Assembly: GCA_025618425.1 (NCBI GenBank)
Contig: CM046845.1
Coordinates: forward strand, 32,359,277-32,423,276
DNA from: Heliocidaris tuberculata
Lineage: Eukaryota > Echinodermata > Echinoidea > Camarodonta > Echinometridae
Reading direction: 5' to 3'
Length of the DNA stretch: 64,000 nucleotides
In this document: piece by piece, positions 12,701 through 23,633 of the stretch
How positions within the stretch are numbered: position 1 is the first letter of the stretch
Layout of the letters: each line of letters begins with the position of its first letter
The notes under the pieces: generated by a model
The model's input: only the letters and a program-made list of their open reading frames with translations
The model's database searches: none
Told to the model about the DNA's origin: nothing
Translations under genes and position numbers: made by a program

Positions 12701-15700
12701 AATGAAAAAATGAATTATTTAACAAATTGAACTATATAAGGACAACAGAGCAATTTTCATTAAATATATGTACAGTCAGTAGGCTAGATAATTATTATTG
12801 TCCTAATGTCCCATATGACATACCCAGAATCACCCTTTCACATATATGTACAAAACTGATCCATCCATAACAAATTGAACCTTCTTTGTACAGCTCTTTT
12901 GACATGGGTGGTGAGTATTACTGCTACAGCTCTGACATCACCTGTGCCTTCCCTGCCAATGGCAAGTTCACTCCTGATCAGAAGATTATATACAATGCTG
13001 TATTGAAGGCCAACAGAGCTGTTCTCAGTGCTAGTAGACCTGGTGAGACGAGTATTTTTAGACCATTTTAATGCCTCCTCCCAGCCTTGCCCCCTCTGTC
13101 TTAAGTGACAGCAAGAAGCATTTGCCAGTTGTTCCTCTGTCCTTGAGCTGATGAAAATATCGTTTTTGTGATGATTTCAATAATAAAGAACAGATTAGCA
13201 AACCGAATAAAATTTGGATGAAGTAAATACAAACTTGGCAGAGGTATTTCTTTCTGAGCTGAAGGTGACAGTGGTAGCATGGACTTTTTAGGAAGTTAAA
13301 AATTACTGACCAAATCACTTTACAGAGTATTATTAATATTGTAATTGTTCAACTGAAGTTCTATATAATTAATAGGTGAAGTACTAGCAGCATTGCCAAT
13401 ATCATCAAAGTTTTAGGGTGTGCATTTAGTATAAATTGGTGCTTACTCACTCCATACTACTTGAAGAATAGATTATTTTTTCAGTATTAAAATTCTTGGC
13501 TAAATATTTCCTGCCTTGGTCTATTCTCTCTGCTACAGGTGTATCATGGCCTGACATGCATCGTTTAGCTGAGCGTACCTTCCTAGCTGAGCTTGTAGAC
13601 CATGGCTTACTTCAGGGTGATGTGGAGGAGATGATGGCTGTCCGTCTAGGAGCTGTCTTCATGCCCCATGGTCTAGGTCACTTCATGGGAATCGATACAC
13701 ATGATGTCAATGGATATCCCGAGGTACATAGTTTTACATGCATATGAAGGTCATGGGTTCAAGCCTCATGGTCTGGGTCTTTTCATGGGTACTGGATATG
13801 TTTAATGATTAGAATGTTTCATTTAGTCAACTGGGCAAAGATTCCTTTCAAATTATCCCATCGATTGATTGGCCCAGAATCAGAAAAATAACTGATGGCA
13901 TTTCCACTATAAAGATAAAGTTGAGTTCTGCATGGTCATGTGATCACATTGTGAAAGAAACTGTCTCAAAGCAATTGGGAAAGGTTGGTCATGTCTACAT
14001 AAGAATTAGTGTATACTGTGAGGTTTTGGAATCATGACAGTAATAAGATCTTTCTGAAAAGCACATGCACTGCACACAGAATTGGGTATATGGGACTGAC
14101 TACACACGCATGTTGCATGAATGTTCAGCCCGAACACTTCAGCTTTTTCTCGTCATATTTCAAATATGAGGGCATTTGAAGAGCAATCCTTTTCAGGATA
14201 TATTTCTAATATGATGTTCTTGCAAACTGACATGAAAGGAATGAGAAAGCTCACAAATTATTTTTCACCTTTCCCAGAACTCAACCTTCTCTTTAAAATC
14301 AATTTGTTGCATATTTATATTTCACTATGTTCTCTATTCAATACTGTTTACACCATCTTATGTAATTTTATGAATTTTTTCATATATATGTATATTTGTT
14401 AGGCACTTTGAGTATCCCTTGGGATGGATATGTGTGCATTAGAAATGGTGTTATTATTATTTGTAGATTTAAGATTGCATTTAAATTCTGCAGTTAACTG
14501 TTTCTGATTATTCTTGCTTAATATCATTTATGGTTGTACAGGGAGTGGAAAGAAGTACTGAGCCTGGACTGAGATCCCTGCGAACAGCCCGTACACTAGA
14601 GGAGGGTATGGTCCTCACCATAGAGCCTGGCATATATTTCATTGATGTGGTGAGTTACATGCGCAGACAATAGAGTTTAACTCTGTACTTGCTGTGGACT
14701 GAAAGTCCAGACTGCCACATTGTTTGGAGTATATGTTCCATACACTTTGAACGTTTGACAAAAGTCAACTGTGGCAGTGTGCTGTGTGTATCATTTGTCA
14801 ACTACAGCGGGCAGAGGGTTAAAGATTCTATTTTCAAGTGAAATGAACATGGTTCCATGAATCTGTTTTTCAAATGCTTCAGAAAATACTGTCAAGTTCC
14901 TAGCAAGATGATAACGGTTTGATAGTGCGTTTCAAAGAAAAAATGTTCCTTTTTGTTTTTATTTGTTTTCTTTGACATTTGACAAACATAATGGATAGAT
15001 TTCTACAAGAAATTCATTTTTCAAAAAAATATCCCTCTGGGTTTGTTTTCATGCCTTGATGACATGGTAGTGGTTTGGATTATGTTTTCAGGTTATTTTC
15101 CTCTGTGTTATTTTTACTATTACCTTCATTTCAGGTGACATTAATTTCCTTGTTTTATTCTAGCTTTTGGATGAAGCCATGAATGACCCAGCGAGATCTC
15201 GATTCATGGTGCCTGAAGTCTTGCAACGTTTTAGAGGATTTGGAGGAGTAAGTTCTCTACACTTGATTGAGATATATATTAAATAAATAAATATAAATAT
15301 AGATATTGAGAGATTGTCAAAATTTGTTGGTATGATAATTTAGATTAAAGTAGTATAGCAATAACAAAATGAAATTTAAAACCGAAGCATCCTGACATGA
15401 AGAAAATTTGATTGCCTGAAAGTAGACATCAAAATACAGAAGTTATGAATGTGGTAGGTATTATTCTCACCCCGCCCCCCCCCCCCCTCTTCTTTCCTTG
15501 TGACACACATGATGACCTCCAGGTGGTAAAGGTCAACAAATCTGTATTTACCATTTGTGCCAACATGTTTTTAACATACAGGTGTACCAGCAAAACATTT
15601 TTAATGCCCAAGTCTGGGAATAACATTTTTGTTGTTGTTGTTGTTGAATTTTTGTTTCCCATCAGTCCAGTCCTGTATCATTTCTCCGCAAGTCTTTTGA

Positions 15701-15864
15701 AATTACAGTAATGCCACTGTTCATCTTTTCTTGCACAGGTTCGTATTGAGGATGATGTAGTGATTACGGCCGACGGAGCTGAACTTCTCAATGATGTACC
15801 AAGGACAGTGGAAGCTATAGAGGAGGTGATGGCTAAAGGTAGACAGGCTTCAGCAGTGGCATAG
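9381..15864 (+). CDS. PEPD: Xaa-Pro dipeptidase (prolidase), catalytic half (5' truncated)
   Basis: Cytosolic manganese metallopeptidase that releases C-terminal proline or hydroxyproline from dipeptides, in collagen turnover. Exons: 9381-9449, 10352-10429, 12894-13042, 13539-13723, 14542-14649, 15164-15247 and 15739-15864 (stop TAG), all with GT-AG sites and consistent phases, giving about 266 residues. The pita-bread fold is clear. HYCYSQGG and [13 protein letters not shown] precede the metal site. All five metal ligands are present: Asp in SFDMGG, Asp in SSDIT, His in HGLGHF, Glu in TIEPGIYF and Glu in VRIEDDVV. The SLRTAR and LLDEAM segments also match. The N-terminal domain, about 250 residues in human, is absent, apparently lost at the gap at 8501-9000. 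Two internal oddities are annotated separately: a duplicated exon at 9491-9558 and a duplicated C-terminal tail at 16061-16114. Confidence 0.94.
9491..9558 (+). pseudogene. PEPD: Tandem duplicate of PEPD exon 9381-9449 with a 1-base deletion
   Basis: The 68-base segment between a good acceptor (TTCCTTCCAG) and donor (GTAGGG) reads [11 protein letters not shown] and then, after a one-base frame shift, [11 protein letters not shown]. The true exon reads [23 protein letters not shown] over 69 bases. Exon boundaries and phase are preserved apart from the missing base just after the GGC codon. The deletion creates an in-frame TGA. It could be a decayed duplicate exon or, if the missing base is a sequencing error, a mutually exclusive alternative exon. 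The 69-base partner has an intact frame and carries the conserved His-Tyr-Cys-Tyr. Confidence 0.85.
9620..9734. repeat. (TC)n microsatellite in PEPD intron
   Basis: About 110 bases of nearly pure TCTCTC with a few CCTCCC interruptions, right after the duplicated exon. Such a tract is slippage-prone and pyrimidine-rich. Confidence 0.9.
10605..12310. mobile_element. Composite repeat, about 1.7 kb, within a PEPD intron
   Basis: Starts CCCACGCCGATGAAATCGG, runs through a (GTTT)n tract (about 10650-10705) and ACTAGAAAACGGGTGAACGG, and ends with GGCGTGGGTCTGCCGCC...CGGCCCCTCTAG. The phrase TTTTGACTCTGTAGTATAG near 10850 recurs as TTTTGACCCCATAGTATAG near 12225, so the flanks are related to each other. 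The middle holds a 312-bp tandem duplication. No transposase or other long open frame is visible. Probably a non-autonomous element with nested insertions; the family is not recognised. Confidence 0.5.
11059..11682. repeat. Tandem duplication, 2 x 312 bp
   Basis: AGAGACCGGTAAGAAACTTC starts at 11059 and again at 11371. The two copies are nearly identical through TTTATCAAATCTATCTGGA, with a few small indels (for example AATATGCAGC versus AATGCAGC). The high identity indicates a recent duplication. Confidence 0.9.
13910..14296. mobile_element. TIR element, about 385 bp, copy 1
   Basis: The ends TAAAGATAAAGTTGAGTTCTG and CAGAACTCAACCTTCTCTTTA are inverted matches. The interior (AAGCACATGCACTGCACACAG, CATTTGAAGAGCAATCC, AATGAGAAAGCTCACAAAT) recurs inverted at 17580-17962 and directly at 38591-38962. 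Non-coding DNA transposon family, here in a PEPD intron. Confidence 0.8.
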
Positions 15865-15868
15865 TCCT

Positions 15869-16080
15869 TTCATACCAACCAGATTACAGAACATCTAGGA
15901 TTATAGAGGCTATCAAGGGAATGATACCAACCAGATTACAGAACATCTAGGATTATAGAGGCTATCAGGGAATGATACCAACCAGATTACAGAACATCTA
16001 GGATTATAGAGGCTATCAAGGGAATGATACCAACCAGATTACAGAACATCTAGGATTATAGAGGCTATCAAGGGAATGAT
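15869..16080 (+). repeat. 52-bp tandem repeat, four copies, immediately 3' of PEPD stop
   Basis: The unit begins ACCAACCAGATTACAG and ends AAGGGAATGAT. It starts at about 15874, 15926, 15977 and 16029, so the period is 51-52 bp. Copies are almost identical; one lacks a base in AAGGGA. The part ATTATAGAGGCTATCAAGGGAATGAT is related to the PEPD coding end GAAGCTATAGAGGAGGTGATG, so the array seems to have grown from a duplicate of the last exon. Confidence 0.9.
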
Positions 16081-16114
16081 GAGTAAAGGACAACAAGCTT
16101 CAGTTTTAGCATAG
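16061..16114 (+). pseudogene. PEPD: Duplicate of the last 18 codons of PEPD, downstream of the stop
   Basis: Reads EAIKGMMSKGQQASVLA-stop, against [21 protein letters not shown] for the real C-terminus at 15811-15864. Length is the same, ten residues are identical and most others conservative, and both end in TAG followed by TCC. Similarity continues a little past the stop (ATACCAACCAG / ATACCAGCCAG). Direct evidence of a duplicated terminal coding segment. Whether it is ever an alternative terminal exon cannot be told from the sequence. Confidence 0.8.
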
Positions 16115-17236
16115 TCCATATATACCAGCCAGGGCCAGTAGTCCATAAAAGGCTTTACGGAAGATAGGGGTATAAGCAACCATGCTTAAATTTCATTGTA
16201 AGGCAGTTTATGGAATACTGGTCCAGATAACACAGTATATGTGATAGAATCTAGGACAGTGGAGGCTAAAAAGTGCTGACTAAATGAACGAACCTTCTAC
16301 GATCAGAAATGTCACTAGATTAAAAACAAATACATGTACACAATTCTTTGTTGCATTAGGGGAAAAGAGAGCACATTTGACTATCCTCCCACTCCATGAA
16401 AACAATCTAGCAACATTCATTGATGAAATAACCCCCCCCCCCCCCAACTTGTGACTTGAATATTGTAATATATAGAGTATATAATATTTTTAAAAGAAGG
16501 TCACCATGTTAGGGTAATATTATAAAGCTTCCGATTATATAGACATCATGATTTAATGCCTCCACTACAAAAGTGATGGAGGGACATATTTTCAGATTGT
16601 ATGTCGACCTTATTTTGGGATACCTCAAACCAGGAATTGGGATATCCTTCAAATGTGAAACTAGTAAATCCATCACCAAACTGACAGTTTTTTAATGTGT
16701 CCAAATTCTGGTGCTCAGTTATCGAAGATGGCTTATTTCTTAGGGAGGTGTCATTAGAAGAAATCTTCAAATCATCTACAGGTATTGGTTATATTTGGAT
16801 ATTTTTGTTATAACTGAATCGATTCCTTTTAAATGTCACAAGCACTTATACGTCAAGTTGATCTGATCACATTTCAGCTTAAAATTATTAGTTAATTAGG
16901 TGAAATACCATTTCATTATTTAGTGTTATGTGAAGGGATACATTCATAATATTAACATTGTGTTTGTTATTACATTGGTTAAGTTTTAGGGTAAGATAAA
17001 GTGGGATTATTAATTGTAGTTTAGTATCAGTAGCTTTCATTGGTGGCATATTGACAGTCAGGTCCTTCTCCTTTAGTTTTGTTTGTATTAAGCTTCTCCA
17101 TATTTAATCATATATATATATATATATATATTTATATACTGCTGCATCAAAACAATCATTTGTAAAATTCATTTATAATTATCTGATGTATAGTACATGT
17201 ACTTTTGCTGTAAGCTGTGCTAATTAAGACGTATAT
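16115..17236. other. Intergenic/3' region without a recognised gene
   Basis: AT-rich sequence with a C homopolymer at about 16431-16445 and an (AT)n tract at about 17110-17130. A short echo of PEPD coding sequence (CTAGGACAGTGGAGGCTA) lies at about 16250. Nothing else recognisable. Confidence 0.5.
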
Positions 17237-17443
17237 ACAGGTAACTCTGCCTAAGTCGAATCTCTTGGGACCACAGAAATCTGTTCGACTTGGGCGAAAT
17301 TCGACTTAGAAGAGGTAAAAAACACATGTTTTGCTCATTCTGTTCTGAAAAATTGCTTCGACTAAGGCGATTATTCGACTTATGGAAGGTCGACTTATGG
17401 AAGGTCGACTTATGGAAGGTCGACTTATGCAGAGTTAACTGTA
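17237..17443. mobile_element. Pogo-like MITE, copy 1 (GTTAACT...AGTCGA family)
   Basis: Begins ACAGGTAACTCTGCCTAAGTCG and ends CGACTTATGCAGAGTTAACTGTA, an inverted pair. The interior has many copies of CGACTTA in both orientations, including a triple tandem GTCGACTTATGGAAG at about 17390-17425. Copies of the family lie at 20440-20616 and 36735-36914. The TA-adjacent ends and the TIR style suggest a pogo/Tc1-type non-autonomous element. Confidence 0.75.
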
Positions 17444-17579
17444 TTTTGCTGGCCAAAAATAAACACATGAAATATTTTCTAACTCCCGTTTTCAGAAATT
17501 TTGTCTCTATCCCCAGTACAACATTCAAATAATCTGCCAGGAGACAGAAGGGAGTTAACTGTATGTTAAAATACAGGAA

Positions 17580-17962
17580 TTAAGGGGAAGGTTGAGTTCT
17601 GGGAAAGGTAAAAAAAATATTTGTGAGCTTTCTCATTCTTTTTATGTCAATTTGGAAGATTATCATAGAAGAAATGTTCCCTGAAAAGGATTGCTCTTCA
17701 AATGCCCTCACATTCAAAATATGACAGGAAACAGCTGAAATGTTCAGGCCGAACACTTGTGTGTAGTCCCATATGCACATTTCTGTGTGCAGTGCATGTG
17801 ACTCTCAGCAGGATCGATTCAATTTATCGTTTTGGTGATTCCAAGACCTTTAACAGCATACACCAATTCTTATGTGCTACATAAATCAACCTTTCCCAAT
17901 TACTTTGAGACAGTTTCTTTCACAATTCAATCTCATGACCAGAACTCAACTTTATCTTTAAC
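17580..17962. mobile_element. TIR element, copy 2 (inverted relative to 13910-14296)
   Basis: Begins TTAAGGGGAAGGTTGAGTTC and ends GAACTCAACTTTATCTTTAA. The interior is the reverse complement of the 13910-14296 element, for example GGATTGCTCTTCAAATGCCC and CTGTGTGCAGTGCATGTG. Confidence 0.8.
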
Positions 17963-18552
17963 ACCTTCTGGCACTCGCTTTGAAATGAGTAGAATTTGCT
18001 TTAAGAATATTTGAAATGACTTTACACAAAGTTTGCAGATTACCAAATGTAAGTTTTTACAGTACTACAGTATGAATGATTAGTTCATGTTGAAGTTGAT
18101 TACAAGGGAGAATTAAAGTTAACAATTTTGTAACATTTTGTATGCTATTTCCTATTTGTAGGTTGAAAAATGCTATTGTAAAGTGCTTGTATAAAATCAA
18201 CATCAAAGTGGCGAACTGGCGATTCTACTGTAGAATTAAAATGTACATGTTGACCGTTTTGACAAATATTTCCGGCCTGCTAATCATTTGAATAATCTGT
18301 TAATGGACTTAATGAGTTTATGTAATCATAAAGTAGTAAATACAAAAAGTAATAAACACAAGGTCTTTATCTTTTTCAACATTTGTTCTTCTTATTTATC
18401 TTTTTTCTTTTGCTCTCTCTCTCTCCCCCTTTCTCTTTCTCCTTGATCTTTACAAAAAGGGACTAATAATGTAAGTGGAAATATTGACTATATCAAAACC
18501 ATGAACAGAAGCACAACATTCCTTGAACAAGTGATAGCTATTTACTTGGCAT

Positions 18553-18918
18553 TAAAGGGTACCAATCACCAAAAATAATTTTGCTCTGAATGTTAGAGGT
18601 TTCATGTTATACTATATTCAAAATAAGGGCTTCAAATATTAATTCTATAAAGAGATATTGCAATTTTAATTACACTCTCTATAAGCATAAAAGCGACACG
18701 TGAGTAGACTACTCGACACAACCTCACGTGTTTGCCAAGATAAAGGCTCTGAACCGAACTTGGAGTTCGGTTCCGCGCAAGCATTTTCATTTTATCCTCT
18801 ATTTCCTTCATACTTATTAACTGTTGACCTATAGAATACCAGACAAATTCTTTGAGGTTGATTTTAAACTTTCTAGCTGTACACAAATTATTTTTTCAGG
18901 TGATTGGTCCACTTTAAA
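18553..18918. mobile_element. MITE with AAAGGGTACCAATCACC ends
   Basis: The left end TTAAAGGGTACCAATCACC and right end GGTGATTGGTCCACTTTAAA are inverted with two or three mismatches. The interior has inverted E-box-like CACGTGA / TCACGTG blocks around 18697-18730 and CCGAACTTGGAGTTCGG. The longer open frame here (18632-18886, - strand) is part of the element, not a gene. Confidence 0.7.
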
Positions 18919-19847
18919 CATTTGTGAACTTAATTCTGAAATATATTGTATCAATACATTACATTATTAAAAATACATTTATGAATGTGTTTGCTCTTGC
19001 CACATTTATCAAAGCTGATTGTACTGTATTAGCTTCTTTATTGAACATTACTTACGTATCTATAAGTTTGTATGCATTCACATTATTATTAAATTTATTA
19101 TGTTGCATATACATGTAATTTGTATATAAACTTGTACATTTAAATCCTGACTGGGACACATTACTGACTTTGCTACATGTGCATTTACCTAAATGGAAAA
19201 TAAATGACTATGATCAAATACTACAAATTTGTGCCATACATCTCAATGTACATACACAAATGTAGTAAACAAAAAAGGATGAAATAAATATGTACTTTTT
19301 TCAAATATAGATAAATGAATCAAATGTCTTTATCATTCTGAATAGCACGTTATTATCAAATAAATAATCATGCATACAAAATTTATGTGAATGAAGCCTG
19401 TATAATGTTGAATAATTTTCCAGCGTATGAAAATTAAAGGGTACATGTATTTTTGCGAAATAGAAATACATGTACGGAAGTTGAACTGAAGTTTAAAATG
19501 GATTAACAGAATTAACATCAAAAGTACAATTTACCTTTATATATTTTGTCAATTCCACTTTCTCGTAGAGCTATAATTTAAGTTGTCTTGAACGGGTAGA
19601 GTTTGAACAGCGCCATCTTACATTCATTCCTCAATTAAGATTATAATCCAAGAATAATTGCATTTCATATTGAATTTTAACGAACAACTCACTTGGAAAA
19701 TAAGCACATTTTTAAATTCAAACTACATGTATTAATTTTGACTTGCAAACAGAAAATTCCTTGCAAGTACATAGGAAAATAAGAAGCAGACATTTTCCAA
19801 ATCCTGTTAAAAGGTGGCGCTATTTAGGAGGTTCAGTTAGAGCCATA

Positions 19848-19996
19848 GTCTATACACACAGTTTGGCCAACTTGGCTCCAGTAGGTAACAATATGGCGCA
19901 TGTTGCTTTGTTATAGGCAAGCATGCAACTAGGGAATATACGCCATGCTGTGCCCAACTGAAACCAAGTTGGCAAAACCCTGCGTATGGATGGCTC
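19848..19996. mobile_element. Imperfect palindromic element
   Basis: AGAGCCATAGTCTATACACA...GGCCAACTTGG on the left pairs with CCAAGTTGGC...GTATGGATGGCTCT on the right. About 150 bp with the look of a degraded MITE. The surrounding 18.9-20.2 kb has nothing else recognisable. Confidence 0.5.
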
Positions 19997-20189
19997 TGGT
20001 ACCGGGTTCAGTTTAAGGCAACTTTAATACAATAAACAATCATCAGTATAAGTTCTTTGATGTACATGTAGCTGGTAAGATATAACTTTACAATGTACAA
20101 ATAAACTTTTAAAATGAAAACCTCATACATGTAACAAAAATTCATGAAATTGAGCTTGCAATAGCATAAGCATAAATTAGTATAATTTA

Positions 20190-20390
20190 TTACCCCGGCT
20201 CAATCTAGCCTACCGATTTCGGTGCTCAGCATTCAATCCCTCATACTAGGTACCCATTTAACACCAGAGAGGAGAGTGGCAAATACAGATTTATATCTTG
20301 CCAAAGGACACTTAACACGGATCTGGGATCAAACCTACAACCTTTTCATCTCCCGTCAAGTGTTTAAACGACTTCATTAAGACACCTCTG
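20190..20390 (-). mobile_element. SINE-like repeat with degenerate pol III boxes
   Basis: On the minus strand, GGTTTGATCCC (B-box-like, forward 20326-20336) follows an A-box-like TGTCTTAATGAAG. Downstream are GTGTCCTTTGGCAAG and GGTACCTAGTATGAGGG, which parallel the body of the SINE at 5451-5600 (GTGCCCTTTGGTAAG). Confidence 0.55.
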
Positions 20391-20439
20391 ATGACTGATG
20401 AAACTGATTCCTTCTGAACATTTACAATTTATTACATAT

Positions 20440-20616
20440 ACAGTTAACTATGCCTAAGTCGAATATGTCGGGATTGCAAAAAATAGTACAACTTATGCAA
20501 AAATTCACTTAGGAAATGTAAATAACACATGTTTTGCATGATTTGGTCAAAAAAATTGATTACCGGTAGACTTAGAGAAAGTTCAACTTACGTAACTTCG
20601 AGTTTTGCAGATTGTA
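20440..20616. mobile_element. Pogo-like MITE, copy 2
   Basis: Starts ACAGTTAACTATGCCTAAGTCG and shares AAATAACACATGTTTTGC and GACTTAGAGAAAGTTCAACTTACG with copies 1 and 3. The right end (CGAGTTTTGCAGATTGTA) is degraded. It sits just downstream of the MRPL36 stop. Confidence 0.65.
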
Positions 20617-20890
20617 TATTTCATTATTTGATCATTATAGTCACAAACACATTTTTGTATATTGATGCTTTGCAAATCTTGCATCATTTCATTTACATGT
20701 AGATCAAAACATCAAGACAGGGTCTTCATGAAGTGTCCAAGTCTCCAAGAGTCTTAGATGATGATAATCCTTTGCTATAAATAATTCAGAAAGGCCTTGA
20801 TTCCATACTCCACATCTAACCTCTGAAAATCCCTCTATGAAATACACGTTTATAAGGAATCAAGTCCATTTCTTTCGATCATGCATTTTG

Positions 20891-21259
20891 CTATCCCTGG
20901 ACTTGGTTATGCCTGGGTGATGTCTTGCAAATGACGTATGCTCTCTTGTCCTTGATAACAATCTTGCAATCTTTACATCGTCGTTTGATAGCAGACTTCT
21001 TCTTCATTGTATTGACAAGCTGAAGCAGCGGTGCTGGGGTTGCAATGTGACTCGAGAACAGACCACTTGGGTTATCTGAAGCTGATAATCTCTTGGTCCA
21101 AGATTGCGTTGCCAACTTGCCGTTTCCTCTATTCAGATTCCAGGTTCCAAGGCAACGTGTCATTGGAGCTTGCAGAAGAGGATAATTTATGCAACTCCTT
21201 GGACTAACTTTGCTCAAAGTTCTCAGGATTACTGACAGGCTTTGTGCGGCACTGGCCAT
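20891..21259 (-). CDS. MRPL36: Mitochondrial ribosomal protein bL36m
   Basis: Small zinc-binding-type protein of the mitochondrial large ribosomal subunit. The 122-residue single coding exon ends with the bL36 signature: KKKSAIKRRCKDCKIVIKDK, then AYVICKTSPRHNQVQG. This keeps Cys-x2-Cys, a third Cys and the His of PRH, the four presumed zinc ligands, at residues of about 95-117. The first 80 residues are Arg/Ser-rich with few acids, fitting a mitochondrial presequence and a variable linker as in animal bL36m. Start at 21259 is the first Met. Just upstream on the minus strand TCTCCTTACAG (about 21328-21338) looks like an acceptor, so a non-coding 5' exon probably lies further upstream. Divergently oriented to NDUFS6. 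Confidence 0.92.
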   Translation of the reverse strand: MASAAQSLSVILRTLSKVSPRSCINYPLLQAPMTRCLGTWNLNRGNGKLATQSWTKRLSASDNPSGLFSSHIATPAPLLQLVNTMKKKSAIKRRCKDCKIVIKDKRAYVICKTSPRHNQVQG

Positions 21260-21888
21260 GATTGATTAGGTGTTTTGGGTTCACCGACAAATCTTCCCTT
21301 CTCCTTTATTAACTTGCCCTTTATACCTGTAAGGAGAAAAGGAGATATATGTATGGCATCGGGGAAGACCATTTCAGTATTCATAAGGATACACATAAAT
21401 GTTTTCCTATATTGTTAAATACAACTTGGTCATGTTGGAACATGTAATTAAATATTATCGCCCCTTCCCCACTTACTTGTACAACTACAACTTGCACGCC
21501 ATAATAGCTTTTACGGGTGAATGGGCTTCAATAGCTTTTGTGTGTATCAGCAGACCTTTTTCCAGTCCAGATCATTCATACATGAGAGGAAAATAATCAT
21601 TTAAAATTTCACTTTCAACTCTGAATCCCCAAATTTGTGGCTCTGTAAGAGTTGAAGAGTTCCTGAATTAGGTAATCCAGCAAATTTAAGAAAATTAAAT
21701 CTTGCTTAGAGCAAGTTTGGTGTCTGTTTTTGACCACTGCAGCAGCACTCACACTTATGCGAGGTTATTGGAGATAACTGCTGCAGCAGTGAATGTTACT
21801 TTAACACAGTCCCACATAAGCAAGGGTCTATGAGTGCCCCTTCCCAGATTCCCAGAAACCCCATGAAAAAAAATAGAGAAATTTATCT

Positions 21889-22022
21889 AGGCAGCGTTTC
21901 ATCAAACGGTCATAAGTACAAGTTCGCCGACATCACATTGAAACGCGTGTATTAAAATTAACACGCGTTTCAATAGGATGTCGGCGAACTTGTAGTTATG
22001 ACGGTTTGATGAAACGATGCCC
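21889..22022. mobile_element. Near-perfect palindromic MITE, 134 bp
   Basis: GCAGCGTTTCATCAAACGGTC...ACAAGTTCGCCGACATC is mirrored by GATGTCGGCGAACTTGTAG...ACGGTTTGATGAAACGATGC, and the centre carries ACACGCG / CGCGTGT arms. It could fold end to end. It lies in the MRPL36-NDUFS6 intergenic region. Confidence 0.85.
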
Positions 22023-22277
22023 TAGTCTACAATATAAGTTTAATAGAAGTCTACTACTGCACTGACACACCGCGCCGTTCATATCTCACCGACACAGGCA
22101 TGACAGGTCATGCAGGCCAGCAGTAGGCAGGCAGAGCCAGAGGAGGCATTATTTTACTTGGTAGGCATGGTAGGGAGAGGAAGGGCATTATTTTATTATT
22201 TTTGCGCACATCCAACCCGACTGTTTTACTCTACGAGATGTTGAGCCGTGTCAAACTGACCATGCATGCCTCAACTT

Positions 22278-22350
22278 AACGGAGCTCCGCCGCCCTACGC
22301 CGCCCAGGCCCACGGGGCGCGGCCGGCGCGGCGGGGCTGCGGAGCTGAGC
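22278..22350. promoter_or_regulatory. Very GC/CpG-rich patch between divergent MRPL36 and NDUFS6
   Basis: About 70 bases that are mostly G and C with many CpGs (for example GGCGCGGCCGGCGCGGCG), flanked by inverted GGAGCTCCGC / GCGGAGCT. Surroundings are AT-rich. It could be a promoter core for the divergent pair or simply a GC-rich hairpin. No TATA or initiator can be assigned. Confidence 0.3.
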
Positions 22351-22404
22351 TCTTTGGATTGGAGTAGTATTAAAGTAGTAGTCATGGTAGTACTAGTACT
22401 ACAG

Positions 22405-23566
22405 TAGTATAGATCTAGTCAAGTATTGTGACTCTGAACAGATTGTATTACCGAACGTGTAAAGTTAAGCGCCTAAAATGGGTTTTCATACGCGTGGGAT
22501 TACGCGTATGAACCACACTATTGATATAGTCAAGTATTGTAACTCTTAACAGATTGTATTACCGAACGTGTAAAGTTAAGCGCCTAAAATGGGTTTTCAT
22601 ACGCGTGGGATTACGCGTATGAAAACCACACTATTGATACCAAGGTTGTGTCTTTTTCCCATAGGTTTCACACGTTCGGAATTACGGTACCTTTTTCAAG
22701 GGACCAAAACGCCGCGTCGTTGGGAAGGGGTTCACTCGGATGGGAATATCGTATTAAATCTACGTTGTCTTTTTAAAATTCCATCAACTTCTTTTTTTGT
22801 AGGACTTTGAGCATTCAATATGTATAGTTTGACAGATATTCGTTTCATATTTTATTTGCTATCGTTGATTTTCTGAAAAGTGTTCGGACACTGGATCAAC
22901 CACCATACCAAGGTTGTGTCTTTTTCCCATAGGTTTCACACGTTCGGAATTACGGTACCTTTTTCAAGGGACCAAAACGCCGCGTCGTTGGGAAGGGGTT
23001 CACTCGGATGGGAATATCGTATTAAATCTACGTTGTCTTTTTAAAATTCCATCAACTTCTTTTTTTGTAGGACTTTGAGCATTCAATATGTATAGTTTGA
23101 CAGATATTCGTTTCATATTTTATTTGCTATCGTTGATTTTCTGAAAAGTGTTCGGACACTGGATCAACCACCATACTATAGGTATATTCAAGTATTGTAA
23201 TTCCGAACAGATTTTATTACCGAACGTGTAAAGTTAAGCGCCTAAAATGGGTTTTCATACGCGTGGGATTACGCGTATGAAAACCACACTATTGATACCA
23301 AGGTTGTGTCTTTTTCCCATAGGTTTCACACGTTCGGAATTACGGTACCTTTTTCAAGGACCAAAACGCCGCGTCGTTGGGAAGGGGTTCACTCGGAAGG
23401 GAATATCGTATTAAATCTATGTTGTCTTTTTAAAATTCCATCAACTTCATTTTTTGTAGGACTTTGAGCATTCAATATGTATAGTTTGACAGATATTCGT
23501 TTCATATTTTATTTGCTATCGTTGATTTTCTGAAAAGTGTTCGGACACTGGATCAACCACCATAGT
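22405..23566. repeat. Array of a two-module inverted-repeat element, three copies
   Basis: Module A (about 105 bp: ACCGAACGTGTAAAGTTAAG, then the hairpin TTTTCATACGCGT-GGGATT-ACGCGTATGAAAA) occurs at about 22430, 22545 and 23210. Module B (about 269 bp: from CAAGGTTGTGTCTTTTTCCC to CTGGATCAACCACCATA) starts at about 22638, 22907 and 23297. CCGAACGTGT of module A and ACACGTTCGG of module B are inverted partners, so each A+B unit has nested inverted repeats. Copies are 98-99% alike. A fourth A+B copy lies at 31735-32096 in NDUFS6 intron 1. Confidence 0.9.
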
Positions 23567-23633
23567 AGATTGGTGTAGTCCCATATATACAAGTTACACT
23601 GTGTAACTTGTATATATGGGACTACACCAATCT
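23567..23633. repeat. Perfect palindrome, 33-bp arms, 1-nt centre
   Basis: AGATTGGTGTAGTCCC continues to GTTACAC at 23599. A single T is the centre, and 23601-23633 is the exact reverse complement. A third partial copy of the arm (GTGTAGTCCCATATATACAA) follows at about 23647. It directly abuts the last copy of the array at 22405-23566. Confidence 0.97.
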
